Shown one piece after another: positions 23,998-35,477 of a DNA stretch of 64,000 bases. Position 1 is the first letter of the stretch, and each line of letters opens with the position of its first letter. The position numbers and the translations under genes are program-made. The notes under the pieces are model-generated. The model was not told the DNA's origin. It worked only from the letters and a program-made list of their open reading frames with translations, and did not search any database. This DNA is from Rhynchosporium graminicola. Lineage: Eukaryota; Ascomycota; Leotiomycetes; Helotiales; Ploettnerulaceae. The stretch lies in NCBI GenBank assembly GCA_900074885.1, contig FJUW01000077.1, positions 1 to 64,000 on the forward strand, read 5' to 3'.

Positions 23998-25789
23998 ATG
24001 AAGTTTCTTTCGCTCTCCTGCATTGCTTGCATTGTTGTTTCCATTCAAGCATGCCTTCTACCTGAGGAAATCGAGGGAAAACCCAGGAAGATTAATCGTC
24101 GTCAGACATCCAACGGAGTCCCAATTGGTTCTGGCGATCGCTATGCTGGCGGGACTATCGCTCCTCGTGGTGGTATGTTATGTTTCGCGATCATTATTCT
24201 TGTAATGGCATTATCAGACAGAGACAGACGCTTTGCTTCGAGATTAGAATATCCACTGATCTATCTGCTTTTAGTGGGAACCCAAAGTACCACATTCACC
24301 AGCATATTGAGCACAGCGGAGATTGCAAGCGGTCTGAAAGGTCTGGCGACCGTGTATGGAATCAACGCATTCTCTACGCCATACCCCACCTATCAGGGCA
24401 GAACGATCAGTGGCGGCCGAGTCGGCGGTTCAGGTACTTGCACCAATGCTTTCCGCATCTTCCTGGAGGCAGGAATTCACGCCAGAGAGAGAGGTGGACC
24501 AGATGGACTTCTGTTCTTCATTGGAGATCTACTATACGCCAATAGAACTGGTAAGCGGTGAAATCCCTCTTTTGATGCTATGCAACGCGAGGGGAACTGA
24601 TCGGTCCTTGAGGCACTGGCTTGACTTTCGGATCTCGGACATACACCAACGCCCAGGTTAAGACTGCGCTCTCCGCTGGTATCGTTTTCCTCCCTCTGGT
24701 CAACCCGGATGGAGTAGCCTATGATCAATCTTCCAATTCGTAAGTCGCTCTTGAGTTCAACATCGCGCAGAATAAATGTCTAATGGCCGTCAGTTGCTGG
24801 CGCAAGAATCGAAACCCGGCATCTTCCACTGGATCTGCTGCATCCATTGGCATTGATCTAAATCGAAACCTCGATTTTCTGTGGAATTTCCCCAAGTATT
24901 TTGCGAGAAGGGTGCGAACCGATAGTCTTGCTTCAAACAGTCCCGAAGATGAGACCTTTCACGGTAACCAGGTTTTATGAATCTACTCTGCGAACTATTT
25001 CTAATGCTGTCCAGGTACTGCTGCCTTCTCTGAGCCAGAGACAAAGAGTATCAAATGGATCTTGGATACCTACGCCAAAGTTCGCTGGTTCCTCGATCTG
25101 CACTCCTTCGCCGGCGACGTTCTCTACAGCTGGGGTGACGATCAGAGTCAAACTACAACCACCGCACAGAGCTTCAACAACTCTGCCTTTGACAGCATTC
25201 GCGGCATCACCACCGATACTGCCTGTAAGTGTCTCTCTACCTGTTTCTCTATAGTTCCCTCAATGCGAGTCAATAAATTAGCCGAATGCTGACGATGTGA
25301 CAGACAAGGAGTATGTCAAACCCGCCGAATTCAGCGCCATCCAAGCCGTGGCCTCTCGCGTGGGCCAGGCATCGAGCGCAGCTGCTGGCCGCACCTACGC
25401 TGTCATGCAGTCATCGGAACTCTATCCCACCTCTGGGAGCACGACTGACTACGTCTATGGAAGACATTTGGTCAACTCTGCTTTGAATATGTGAGTTGCC
25501 ACTCATTTTCCAATCAACAGAACTTTGCATGATGATCGATCCACATATTCGCATCGTATTTGCACGTTGCATTTCCCTCATCGCCACCTATCACGAGCCA
25601 TAGACTAACCTTCGTAATAGCGTTCGTGGCTTCACCATCGAGTTCGGGTTCGGCAATGAGGCGTCTTCCTGCCCCTTCTACCCAACGCAATCCCAGCATA
25701 CTGCTAATCTGAAGGAGATTGAGGCTGGCTTCATGGAGTTTGTTCTTGCCGCTGTTGCAAATGGCCTGGGCGATGCGACTGTCTGCTAG
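23998..25789 (+). CDS. Secreted M14 zinc metallocarboxypeptidase
   Basis: Seven exons join without frame error: 23998-24172, 24275-24550, 24613-24739, 24794-24963, 25015-25224, 25304-25490 and 25621-25789, giving 437 residues. All six introns (51-130 nt) are GT-AG. The N-terminus is a signal peptide (MKFLSLSC..., about 19 residues) followed by a short pro-segment with a dibasic NRRQ site. The carboxypeptidase A fold is marked by the zinc ligands His127 and Glu130 (IHARERGG) and His279 (DLHS), the substrate-binding Asn216-Arg217 (DLNRN), a YPTSGST loop, and the catalytic Glu389 in FTIEFG. All metal and catalytic residues are present, so it should remove C-terminal residues from peptides outside the cell. 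Cys114, Cys194, Cys397 and the last residue may form disulfides. It is an intact gene and probably serves nutrition or host-protein degradation. The subfamily assignment rests on motif and exon match, not on a search. Confidence 0.95.
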
Positions 25790-26763
25790 TCTGCAACTCC
25801 TGCTTGTTACATGAATCATTTACAAGACATTTTACACGCAGCATTTAAAACATAAATATATTGTTATCCTGGATCTCTTTGAGTACTCGGTTTGAAATCA
25901 ACCAAGGCCTGTGCTCAACAACCCAGACTTGAAATCTAAGATTTGTTGCTCTCTTTTACGTGTTCACGATCGTGCAGCAAGTGGAAGGGGCTGCTTCCTA
26001 GTGGAATTGATTGTATCCGCGCTTTGTTCGTTTAATTTTCTCGAAGATAGGTAGACGGCTACTGAAGAGAGATAGGGGTAGCATAATCCCCTGAGTTCCT
26101 CGCAATTAGACAAAGTAGACTGCACTGAGGCATGTTCAAATGCCTCAGATATCATATCATATACTCGATGGCCTCAATCGGTTCCACATAAATGTTGGTC
26201 CTGACATTCAGTTCTACGTCTTGAACTTCCTAACTCACTTGGAGAATTTGAATATGACCTAGCTTTCCATCTATGTCTTCTTATCTTCGACCAGAACTAC
26301 GTCGGGATTAACACTATGCAGAGCCCGATACATAAACCGCACGGTCACCCTTTTCTGATTTCTTCATACTAATAAGTAAACCGTCTCATAAATATTCTCG
26401 ATCTCCGTATCTTTCAGAAGAGAGGCTGCTAGATCCGCGAGCTAAGAAGTCTTAGTAGCCACTACTTGCTAATTACTAATGAACTGGTGAAACTGACGCA
26501 GATTACTTGTCGAGATACCCTGGTAAGATATGCGAAGGCGATGCTAAGATAGGTGGTTGTGAGATTGTTGGTTATGGGGAAGAAGACGCCTGTTTTATGA
26601 GCACCAGTGTGTTGGTGTTGCTGCGCCACGTCATGAAAGGTGCTAATTACTTCATTATACGCTTGAGAAAATGTGATACTAATGCTGATACAGTTCATGA
26701 TGCCCAGCCCGTGATTCAGTAATTCCTGCTCCGTTGTTTAATGCTTGAGAATCAAGGCTACCA
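25790..26763. other. Intergenic, convergent 3' ends
   Basis: This lies between the carboxypeptidase and the minus-strand transporter and holds the 3' ends of both. Overlapping short frames on the two strands at 26462-26722 look like chance. Nothing else is seen. Confidence 0.5.
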
Positions 26764-28503
26764 CTAGACGTGATGTCTATCGTTCAAGATCTCACTTATT
26801 GTGACTTCAGTTGTAGCAAACTTCCGAGCCGAGATGTTGCTCTCGAACAGATAATCAAGCTCGGCAACAGTGCGATCCTTCGGCTCCGGAATACAGAAAT
26901 ACGTGAACGTTAGCATGAGGAGACAAGTCCCACCCCAGAAGAATCCGGCCAGGGCACCCCATCCCCAAGCGGTGGAACTGATCATGTAAGGAATGATGAC
27001 TCCGATTGGAACGCCGAGGATGTTGTAAAATAGGCGCGCAACGGCAACAGATTTACTTCGAAGCAGGGAAGACGGTAGTTCGGACACCAGGGAGAAAGCA
27101 ACTGGACCGATACTGCAATTGTGAACAAAGGTCGACATGATCAATATCCCGCCAACAGCCCAGGATAGGGATGAGTTCTTCTCGCCGTTTAGAGGTATCC
27201 CGATAGCGCCTATGATCAAGAAAAGAAGAGCAATCCAGGATAATCCCCAGATGTATATCGTGCGTCGTCCAACAGCGCAAATGATGAACCAAGAGACGAT
27301 CTGTCCGACCAGCGCAAGCGAGTAGTTGATGATGGTCATGTTGAATGACCAGGTTGTTGGTAATCCGGCTTCCCGAAACAAATAGGTCGAGTCCGCACGT
27401 AAGCTGTTGCCATCCAGCAATTGAGCTGCATAGCATCCCATTACGATGATTGTACTGCGGAGATTCACGCCTCTGAAACAGGCTCGATATGTAGTACACG
27501 ACTCAACACTGCGCTCATGATCTGTGATAAATGTCATGAGGGCGATCGATTCGTCCAGACTGAATTCGATATCGCTTTGAGGCGTAGTAAGTCGCGAAAG
27601 TGCTAGCTTGGCTTCGTCGGATCGGTTTTGACGAATCAACCACCAGGGAGATTCAGGGGCGAAGTATAGTCCAATAATCAACGGGATTGGCCAGAACAAT
27701 CTTGATTTGTATCAGCTTGTTGTTCGTGGTTTTTGTAAACAAATATATCGTACTGTACAGCAAAGGGAACTCGATACGACCAAGGTGCAGACACATTGAG
27801 CATGCCGCGCATGACTCCTGCTGCAATGAGCTGGCCGATCACACCTACTGAAGTCAACTTTGAAGCCCCTTAAAACAGACATTCTTCATACCCAGCAAGC
27901 ATTCACGTAGGTCGTCATATATCCGCGAAGACATGTTGGCGTAACCTCAACGGCATAGACAGTCGTGACAGCCTGGAACATGCCCAGTGGGAAACCTTTT
28001 CTAGTCAGAAAGTGCTCTTATGGAAACGGGATGGAAGTCATACCAAGCAAAATTTGCCCTACTAAGAGCACTTGTAGACTGTTCGAGAAGAACTGAATGC
28101 ATATGAAGGCAATGGTCATCACCATACCAGCAATGACCGTTTTCCGGAATCCGAATCTTTCACAGAGCCATCCAGCGGAGTACAGACCAGCTATTCCTCC
28201 AACACCAGACCCCTGATTGTGTCCAGCTTGCCATGGTGCGGGAATCTCGTAGGTGCCTTTGGCGGAGCGGCGACCATATGCCTTCTGGAAAGCAGGTTGG
28301 GCATAGAGAGCGCCCAATATCTTTCCATCGGAACCCTCCATGACGAGAGCAGTGGACAAAAGTGCACTCCATAGTAGTGCTTTCCAGTAGAGTCTGACGG
28401 CTTGATTGACAGTCATCTCGTGTTCCCGAGCGTTGGCTGTTTGAGCATTCGAGGTAGACATGTTTCTGACTCCATGATCATAACTGTCTGTTTGCATCGT
28501 CAT
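26764..28503 (-). CDS. MFS sugar transporter, maltose/alpha-glucoside type
   Basis: Twelve-helix sugar porter of the plasma membrane, expected length about 529 residues. Exons: 28503-28044, 27995-27892, about 27844-27754, 27700-26764. Intron 1 (48 nt, branch CTGAC) and intron 3 (53 nt) close cleanly. Family marks are ERFGFRK after TM2, GFPLGMFQ, a VEVTP-CLRGY block, PESPWWLIR before the central loop, GRRTIYIWG, and PEPKDRTVAELD at the C-terminal end in place of the usual PETKGRT. The hydrophilic N-terminus and the VMEGSD segment resemble fungal maltose permease-like proteins. Problem: the exon 2 end (..YVNACW) and the exon 3 start (VIGQLI) are two bases out of phase with the only plausible GT and AG sites, so this junction is mutated, misassembled or uses an unusual site. 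The start could also be the ATG at 28497 or 28461. The substrate is inferred from the family only. Confidence 0.85.
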
Positions 28504-29380
28504 TGGCGACTTGGAGTTGTCTATCTTGTCGATGATAAGTATGAATATTCAAGCAGGTCTTTGAGTGAAAGATTGCTGAAAGCTCAACCCGAATGATGTA
28601 ACTACATGGGTCGATAGAGGGGATGGCGACTCGGGTTGAAATCTCGATATACCTCTACTCGAGGAGTTACCATAACTTGAATACATCCCAAAACCACGCT
28701 CCTATTTCTCGACGAACATGTCTGTTATAGTTATTGCGTATGCGTCAAAGTCAACAATCTGGTACGACGCTCCGAAAGTTACTCCCCAGATTGAGCAGCT
28801 GCGGCTGTTGGTAACTAACATCCATGTTGATCCGCCGTAGCGAGATGATGGGGTCAAATTAGTGAAGACTCTTCAGACCCAATCTAGAGAGCCCTATCAT
28901 ACACGTGCGATGCTTCGCTAAGTCAAATGGAAAGTAATACCTGTAAGACAAATCCGGCTTAGACTTTACTAGCAAATTTGAACAGCAGTAGAGAGCAAAC
29001 CCTCTTAGCAGAGGCTCATGAGTGTAATAATCCGCATCCCACCTTTGGAGGAGCAATTATACTTAGTTTACACTTCTCGCTCGGCTAACACAAGGGTCTT
29101 TTCTTCGGCTGAATTATTTTCTATCCGGCTGGATTTCCAACGGAAAGCCTGTGTAAGATATCCAAGGCGAATGCTCGCTTGATCTTCTATCTGTAGCCGA
29201 GTCCGTTATCTCATGCCGAAGAAGTGCAATACAAGCACGTGGGGTAAAGGTCCTATCAAGCTCCGATGTGTCATATCTCTGGCTGGAATAAGTGAACATT
29301 CTACTGCCGGGATTCTTCTCAACTTCTGTCTAGAGCCGGTCCAAGTCAAACGAGGAGCTTATTCAGCACGAAACATCAAA
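28504..29380. other. Divergent intergenic region
   Basis: Shared upstream region of the minus-strand transporter and the plus-strand DUF1868 gene, 0.88 kb. No convincing frame or motif was found. Confidence 0.5.
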
Positions 29381-30117
29381 ATGACTTCCACAACTGCTAC
29401 CAGTGAGCCAGTATTGGCACCACAACGTCGACTTTATCCAATTGGAGTACCCTCGAAATTCTCTCCAGAGGGAATTGTCCAGCGATACCCTGGCAACCCC
29501 ACAGTATGCCATATCCCCTTACCTCGCCTCTCATTCCTGGCCTGAAGAACACCTACGAAAGACTTCGCTCTCACCCAACTTTCTCGAGCCGAATCCACCT
29601 GCTCCCTCCAGAATCCTGGCATATGACAATCTTCGACGGCGTTCGAGAGACGGAATGCGAACCTGGAATGTGGCCTGAAGGCAAAGAAAAGCAACCACTT
29701 TCGGAGACGACCGCGATATTCGCTGAGCGACTGAAGGAATTAGACCTGGAAAAAGAAGATTTAGGACCTCCCTACCGCATGCGAGTCCGGAGTTTTGACG
29801 GATGCATCGTTGGTGTTTGTTTGGAGATCGAGGGAGCTACGGTCGAGGAGGAGAAGCGGATGAGAAGGTTGAGAGACAGACTTGCGGATACGCTTGGCTT
29901 TCGAGCGCCAAATCATGAAATCTATCAATTTCATATCAGCATTGCGTATCTGCTGAGGCACATTGACGGGGCTGACAGGAAGGACTTTGAGAATGTAATA
30001 GCGGAACTCCTGTCTGGGCTACAGCACGAATTTGAACTTGGGCCTGTGGAGTTCTGTACCTTCGAGAATATGCATGCTTACCCCAGACTATTTTATCTTG
30101 GCGAGCAAGAAGACTAA
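29381..30117 (+). CDS. DUF1868 / 2H phosphoesterase-like protein with a frame break
   Basis: The protein carries both halves of the 2H phosphoesterase signature: His-x-Thr in SWHMTIFDG and His-x-Ser in YQFHISIAY. These are the two catalytic histidines of enzymes that act on cyclic phosphates or RNA ends. Fungal DUF1868 proteins begin with a YPIGVPSKF..G..QR(Y/F)PGN segment. Here that segment is in a different frame (from ATG 29381, AAACATCAAAATG context) from the rest (29506-30117). Two explanations: a 44-nt intron 29504-29547 (GTATGC...CTGAAG) restores the frame but removes a CHIP..TSPLIPGL stretch I expect to be conserved; or one C is missing from the CCCC run near 29515-29518, in which case translation continues through. 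I favour a lesion or sequencing error because both sides of the junction look coding. Length about 230-245 residues. Confidence 0.75.
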
Positions 30118-30288
30118 TAAGAGTTGACGGCAGAGGGCGCTTCTGGGAGGCGGCTGAACAGCGAACAAGTTTCCTTTTTAATTTGATTGACATGTGGATG
30201 AGGTATTCAAGTTTGAAGAGAGCAAATGACTCAATACAAGTAACAGAATCTGTCGCTAATATCCAACCCCTCCCAGTAGGAATTCCAG
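30118..30288. other. Short convergent intergenic gap
   Basis: 170 bp between the stops of the DUF1868 gene and the transcription-factor gene. It must contain both 3' ends and leaves no room for another gene. Confidence 0.6.
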
Positions 30289-32242
30289 CTATAAGTAAGG
30301 AGGAGCTGCTCCGAAATACCAAATGCAAAAGTACTTTGAAGTGACCCTTCTATCTTTCATCATTTGGGCATCGGACAAAGCTCGGCCGAACGACGCAAAG
30401 AAATCACTCCTGGCAATAGGCCTCCGAATCTGCTTCATCTTCTCTACGGCCCATTTGGTTTCGTTACGGTCCATGCACTCAATAGTGTTCAAAAACAAGG
30501 GACGAAGATAACCAGGATTAAGTTTCTCGCCATGGTGAAAAGTCGAGTCAGAGTCGATAGTCTCCCGGATCTGCCGCAATGCCTGCTTGGAGTCTGTCGA
30601 CTCGGATAGAGGGTCGCCCATAAGACGACCGAGTTCAACAAATTCCACGTGATATGCCGCGGAGCAGAGGCCGATCATCGATATCAGAGGGTTGGATATC
30701 TCAGGTGCAAGATGTGAACGAAGATCATTGGAGGTCTGGGTTTGAGTGGCCGAACGATTCTCCCATAAGCCGAAGAGTCTCGACTTGATGCTTATTACTT
30801 CCTGGGTGACTTCTTCTTGGTCTGCACCTGTTGTGCGTGAACGATGATAATGCGTCAACCTTGCTATCTCGCCAGATATTATTTGAAGGTTAAAGTAGAA
30901 GTCGAAAATCGAGGTGCCGAGGATTTGCAAAAGTTGGGACGAGGGATTGGGAACTTGGTTCGCAGGCTGCTTGATGTGTGTTGATGCGTTTTTGTGATCA
31001 GGCAAGATATCGTATGTGCTCTGCGAGATCAGTCCAAGGCCTCCCCCTCTTATTGTGGCTGCATATAGAAGCTTAAGCCAAATAACAATTCTTGAATGTA
31101 ACTCTGAATGAGAGGAAGCATTGCGTACCCATATCCTCAAACTTGCGAGAAGACTCTCGCTTGGGTCTCTGAGTAGAGGGACCGTCTCGCAATGAACATA
31201 TTGGAAAATGCAATGAAGGAAGACGGTCACAATAATCATATCAGGATTGTTGATTGGATGGTGGAGCAGTTTCTCGTACGATTCCAAAGATGATTGATAC
31301 AGAGACAGTGCTTTGGAGTCTGGCAAACTATACATCTGTGCCTTGTAAAGGGCAGATATGGCAATGATCGCAGAAGAGATTGCAGCATTGGACATGCCGA
31401 GCTCGATGACATGAAGTTTCATATGTCGCCAGTTAACAGAATCGAAGGGCGTGATCGCCGGACAGTCCACGGTGTCAAGAAAGAAGGCAAATGATAACTG
31501 AAAAGGGACTTCACCAGCTGTAAGGAGGTCCATAGTGGTGGTTAATTTGATATCTCGTGATATCAGATTTGAAGTTGGGCTGTTGTCGAACTCGGGATCC
31601 TCGGCTATAATAGATAGAGCATCATTTTGCTGAGGAGAAGCTTTCGAGATTTCACGATCCTCTACGAAGGAGCTCCCTGGAGAAACAAGTCCGATATGTA
31701 GCGCGTTACGAGCAAGTCCATTCTCATCATCTTGTTGATGAGCATCTCCTTGATAGTTGTTATCCTCAGATAACGAATTCGGAGAGGTTGCTGATACAAA
31801 TCTCGATACCGAGTCCAGTTGAGGTTGTAGCACTGCGACAGCCTCATTTCGGTTACTGCTCTCGGGTCTTGAGACATTGGGGGGCTCTCTTCGCTTCAGA
31901 GACTGCAGCTTGTAAACACAATCTCGTTTTTGATACTTCGCGCACTAGATGGCCGGGATTTTAGCAAAGGGGCGTAAATAGAAGCAAAACACGAAGGTGA
32001 AAGCATTTCGCGCAAAAACCTGAAGGGATTGATTATTTCCCGAAATTTCAACTTACATTGATGCAAATTGGCAGCGACTCATCGCACTTGATCTTCCTGG
32101 ATCTGCAAGTCAAACATCCACTCCGGACTCTTCCCCGGTATCCATGACTAGGCTTTGCTCTCGGCTCTTGGGTGGTGAAACCCTCCATGCTTGATTCGCT
32201 TGACGCTAGGTCGTTGAACTCTTTACTACTTGGGACACACAT
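30289..32242 (-). CDS. Zn2Cys6 fungal transcription factor
   Basis: Two exons, 32242-32057 and 31944-30289, joined over a 112-nt intron (GTAAGT...TCTAG) that splits the zinc cluster; 613 residues. The binuclear cluster is perfect: Cys43-x2-Cys46-x6-Cys53-x6-Cys60-x2-Cys63-x6-Cys70, with the usual RSRKIKCDE core, followed by a basic linker (LQSLKRRE). A long Ser/Asn/Asp-rich stretch leads to a fungal-specific TF homology domain (from about residue 190), rich in helices and resembling the Fungal_trans_2 type (TVDCPAITPFD...). No frame damage. It should be a nuclear, DNA-binding regulator. Its start codon lies 23 bp from that of the divergent phosphatase gene; a later in-frame ATG (32188) would widen this to 77 bp. 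Its targets are unknown. The transporter or the phosphatase is possible by proximity only. Confidence 0.92.
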
Positions 32243-32265
32243 CTCGTGATCAACTTTTCGCTCTA
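32189..32265. promoter_or_regulatory. Very compact head-to-head 5' region
   Basis: Only 23 bp separate the ATG of the Zn2Cys6 gene (minus, 32242) from that of the phosphatase gene (plus, 32266), or 77 bp if the regulator starts at 32188. Each promoter must overlap the other gene's 5' UTR or coding exon. Confidence 0.6.
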
Positions 32266-33214
32266 ATGTCGAACGCAACTATCGATCTCCAGGGCATCTG
32301 TGCCGAGCTCATCGATGTTGCGAAGGAAGCCGGCAGTATCATACTAGAAGCCCGGCCTACCTCACACTCAACTTCCACCAAGAAGAACAGTCTATAACCC
32401 CGCCCTTGAGATGTATTGACGATATGCTAACCTTTAGAAGCCGCTGATATTGTCACCGAAACCGATCAGGCGGTTGAGACTTTTATTCGCAATCGCTTAG
32501 GAAAGCTTCATTCCACCTTTGCTTTCATTGGCGAGGAGACACATCACGATGGAACCGCCATGATCATCTCGAACGAGCCAACATTTATTGTAGATCCAAT
32601 TGATGGAACATCCAATTTTGTTCACGGCTTCCCTGCTGTCTGCGTCTCTATTGGTCTCGTCGTTCAGAAGCAGCCAACTGTCGGCGTTGTCTATAATCCT
32701 TTTCTCCGCGAGCTTTGGTTTGCTGTCAATGGTCATGGAGCTTTCACCCAATATAACGACGGAGAAAGGCAGCGATTGCCATTGACAAAATCATCTCTCC
32801 GAGGCTTGGGTCCCGCCTGCATTGGTATAGAATGGGGTAGTGATCGGGAAGGGCCAAATTTCGAGCTCAACTTGAAAGTGTTTCACTCAATTAGCCCGTA
32901 CTGCTGCTTCAGGAGGACAGTTTGTGAACTCGTTGAGATGTACGGGTTCGGCTGCTATCGCGATTTGTAGGACTGCAGCTAGGCAGCAAGATGCATTTTG
33001 GGAATGCGGTTGCTGGGCTTGGGATGTGGCTGCAGCTTGGTGTATTCTGAGTGAAGCTGGTGGTCTAATGGTCGATGGGCATCCAGGGGAGTGGGAACCT
33101 CCGGTGAATAATCGAAGATATTTTGCAGTCAGGCCGGCGACGGAAGGGCAGCACGAATTTGTGGATGCTTTTTGGTCTGTCATCGGAGATGGGAGATCAA
33201 TTTATGGCCCCTGA
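32266..33214 (+). CDS. Inositol monophosphatase family protein with a frameshift
   Basis: Lithium-sensitive Mg-dependent phosphatase fold (inositol phosphate or related substrate; cytosolic). Exon 1 is 32266-32389. A 48- or 51-nt intron follows (acceptor TAG at 32437 or AAG at 32440; both keep frame; the GTCTAT donor is weak). The second exon carries the metal site: TETD block, GEETHH, DPIDGTSNF (metal-binding Asp and Gly-Thr), then the RCTGSAA stretch and WDVAAAWCILSEAGG near the C-terminus. Between about 32881 and 32890 the frame moves by one base: KVF is read in one frame, TQLARTAASGG in the other. No intron of workable length and phase fits. The catalytic N-terminal half and the C-terminal Asp are thus in different frames. 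Either a one-base error or an inactivating mutation. Confidence 0.88.
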
Positions 33215-33779
33215 ATTTGTGAAAAGGTCAAATCGATCAGCAATTGACTTATCATGTCCAGGTAATATAATGTTTCATAGCCGTAGTCTTGAACATTGAA
33301 AATGGTTTTATTTATCTTACGAATCTACTACTGCCACTCTACCGACTTTCGCTGGCCTGTGTTCACGAATTTGACGAGAAGCTATGATTTTCCCAGGTCG
33401 TCAGATAGAACCAGTATCCTCGACTTCTGTTTCTACATGTCACGTTATAGTCTTCCCCTTTACTGTTCTACCTGTCGTTACACGGCTTGCTTTCTTCCTG
33501 CTCTGAACAAATTCCGCGATACATTTACCACAGATCTTTAATGTGAAACACTGCTCTTGCCTTAAACAACTGTGGTTACCAAGTGTGCTAATGATGTAGC
33601 TGGCTGTGACAATATACCTCTGCATGTTTATGTTCCTCCGTAGCTGCGCGCTGATCACAAAAGGCGACTAAAAATACGCGAGAAAGAATGCGCTGAAGGT
33701 ACGAAAAGTCTTTCCTTGAAACACCTGCTGTGGAACAGCATGCTATTCTACTGTCTTGCTCACACTTCTTCGATAGTCA
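33215..33779. other. Intergenic, 3' region of the phosphatase gene
   Basis: Frames at 33296-33541 and 33440-33658 overlap on opposite strands and show no family features. No gene is supported. Confidence 0.5.
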
Positions 33780-34250
33780 TTGTATGCAGAGCCCAGTGTA
33801 ATCGAAGGTCTGCATCGTGGAGCAACGACAATACTCGTCATATTCACCATAAGGATAAAGGCAGCTTGCCCTTTGAGCTCGACGGCGAGAAATTCGACTG
33901 GATCGATCTAGGAGGCTTGGACGGAGTTGCAACACGCTTCATAGAGTATGCGTGCGAGAAAGTGGAACGCAAAAGTATTATATGTTAATCTTCTTCGCGA
34001 TAACAACAACAATGCTACACAGCTAACGTGTGTCGGTGTCTAGAATCCGTCGTTCAAAAGATCAGGGATAGGAAGAGTTATCATGATGACCTTTTCTTCA
34101 TGTCTCAGATGTTTGATACGACATGGGGGCCAGTACTTACCGAACCATTCATTACTTTCGAGACTTAGGATGGGCTGGGGATTGTCAGCTTCGGCAAATG
34201 TATTGAATTAACCTGCCAAAGCGTAAGTATTCGTTGATCTTATGAAAGGA
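33780..34250 (+). pseudogene. Coding-like fragments of an unrecognised or decayed gene
   Basis: Two segments look coding by composition but lack an intact gene around them. 33790-33985 reads KGSLPFELDGEKF, DWIDLGGLDGVATRFIEYA. About 34025-34160 reads VQKIRDRKSYHDDLFF and MSQMFDTTWGPVL before a TAG. The second has a loose resemblance to the region after the Sec7 domain in large ARF-GEF proteins, which I cannot verify. They may be exons of one relic gene. No start or full splice chain can be built. Confidence 0.3.
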
Positions 34251-34563
34251 GCAATCGTAATTTTCAAGCAAAATTCCAAAATTACTTGACTTTTCTTTTC
34301 CTTTATGACTTTACTTTGAAACCTAGTAATTTCACAGAGCATTAGCTCCAGTAAGGATTTAAAGTCGTTAAAGATTTGGCACTTCTTTCTGAATGTCAGG
34401 ATTCCATTTTCGGATATTAATGGCGAAAAGCTCTCACCCCACTATTGGAGCCCATTCAAACAGGAACAGTCCTGTTTATGCGGGGTATCTTTTACCCCCG
34501 CAAGTGATCGATCCTGTTCGACTCTCCTCAGCGGTTCAATCAATCGATCATCTCAAAGAAACC

Positions 34564-35477
34564 ATGGCTAATTCCAACTTGGCTCTGCTAATTGATGGCG
34601 ACAATGCCTCGTCAAAGATTATCGCAGGCTTGCTAGTAGAGATTGCCAACTATGGGACCACTAGCGTCAGGCGGATTTATGGCGATTGGACCAGTCCCAA
34701 TATGAATAGTTGGAAGAAATGCCTTTTGGATCACTCCATAACTCCAATCCAACAATTCGCCTATACGAGTGGCAAGAATGCCACAGATGGCGCCATGTAA
34801 GATGCCCCAACAGTAGCTAGTCTCTCTAGCTCTGGCTATTGGTATAAGTAATCCTAAGACAGACGAAGATATACTAATACTGGAATGCTCATGACAGGAT
34901 TATTGACGCAATGGATCTTCTCTACACTGGCCGCTTCTCAAGTTTCTGTATCGTATCGAGCGATAGTGACTTCACCCGACTCGCATCTCGAATTCGTGAG
35001 CAGGGTGTTACAGTCTATGGCTTCGGAGAACGCCGCACACCCAGCCCTTTCGTATCAGCCTGTGATAAATTTATATACGTTGATGTGTTGAGAGCAGCGC
35101 CGGTAGACATGGCAGAGCCGTCAGTTCCCGGGGAGTTATCCAAGTAAGGTCAGAGATCAGTTCCAGTACGGGAACAGCGAGAACAGCGAGAACGGCCGTT
35201 GAGTGGAAGACCGATCGATTCTGATGCACGCGCCAACATCGTCCTTGCAATTCGTAATTCGAGGGAGTATGAGAATGGCTGGGTCAATCTGGCGGAGGTT
35301 GGAGGTCTTCTCAACAAATTGGCGCCTAATTTGAACGCTCGGAACTATGGGTATGAACGGCTTCGCGAGTTCATTGAAGCTTCTGGGATTGTCGACGTCA
35401 TGTTCAAACCGATGGGTGATAAACCTCCGATTGCCTTGGTCTGCTTGAAAGAGGACGTGACTAGGATTTTAATGTAG
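34564..35477 (+). CDS. NYN domain plus OST-HTH/LOTUS protein, putative RNA nuclease
   Basis: The N-terminal part is an NYN (PIN-like, LabA/MARF1-type) domain. It has LLIDGDNAS with Asp11 and Asp13, then TDGAMIIDAMDLLY, and FCIVSSDSDF with Asp100 and Asp102, the acidic residues that bind metal in this fold. A first intron (34797-34897) closes exactly across Met78. The C-terminal part (35199-35477) is an OST-HTH/LOTUS domain (GWVNLAEVGGLLNKL...YGYERLREFIEASG), which binds RNA in relatives. NYN followed by LOTUS is a known pairing in prokaryotic and eukaryotic RNA-decay proteins. Between the two, TAA at 35145-35147 stops the frame. A 75-nt intron (35103-35177, GTAGAC...AACAG) would remove it and keep frame, giving 245 residues, but I see no good branch site; otherwise it is a nonsense mutation. 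An upstream in-frame ATG at 34393 exists; I prefer 34564 because the fold starts there. Confidence 0.85.

Noticed and set aside
24180..24661. Alternative plus-strand frames across the carboxypeptidase exons
   Set aside because: They read through introns; the spliced seven-exon model keeps all M14 motifs in one frame.
26462..26722. Overlapping small frames on both strands
   Set aside because: No homology-like motif, no promoter or splice support; both arise in a low-stop stretch between genes.
29504..29547. Treating the DUF1868 frame break as a normal 44-nt intron
   Set aside because: Kept only as an alternative: it would delete a segment that looks coding and conserved, and 44 nt is shorter than the other introns in the window.
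26764..32242. Secondary-metabolite gene cluster around the Zn2Cys6 regulator and transporter
   Set aside because: No polyketide synthase, NRPS, terpene cyclase, P450 or other backbone/tailoring enzyme is present.
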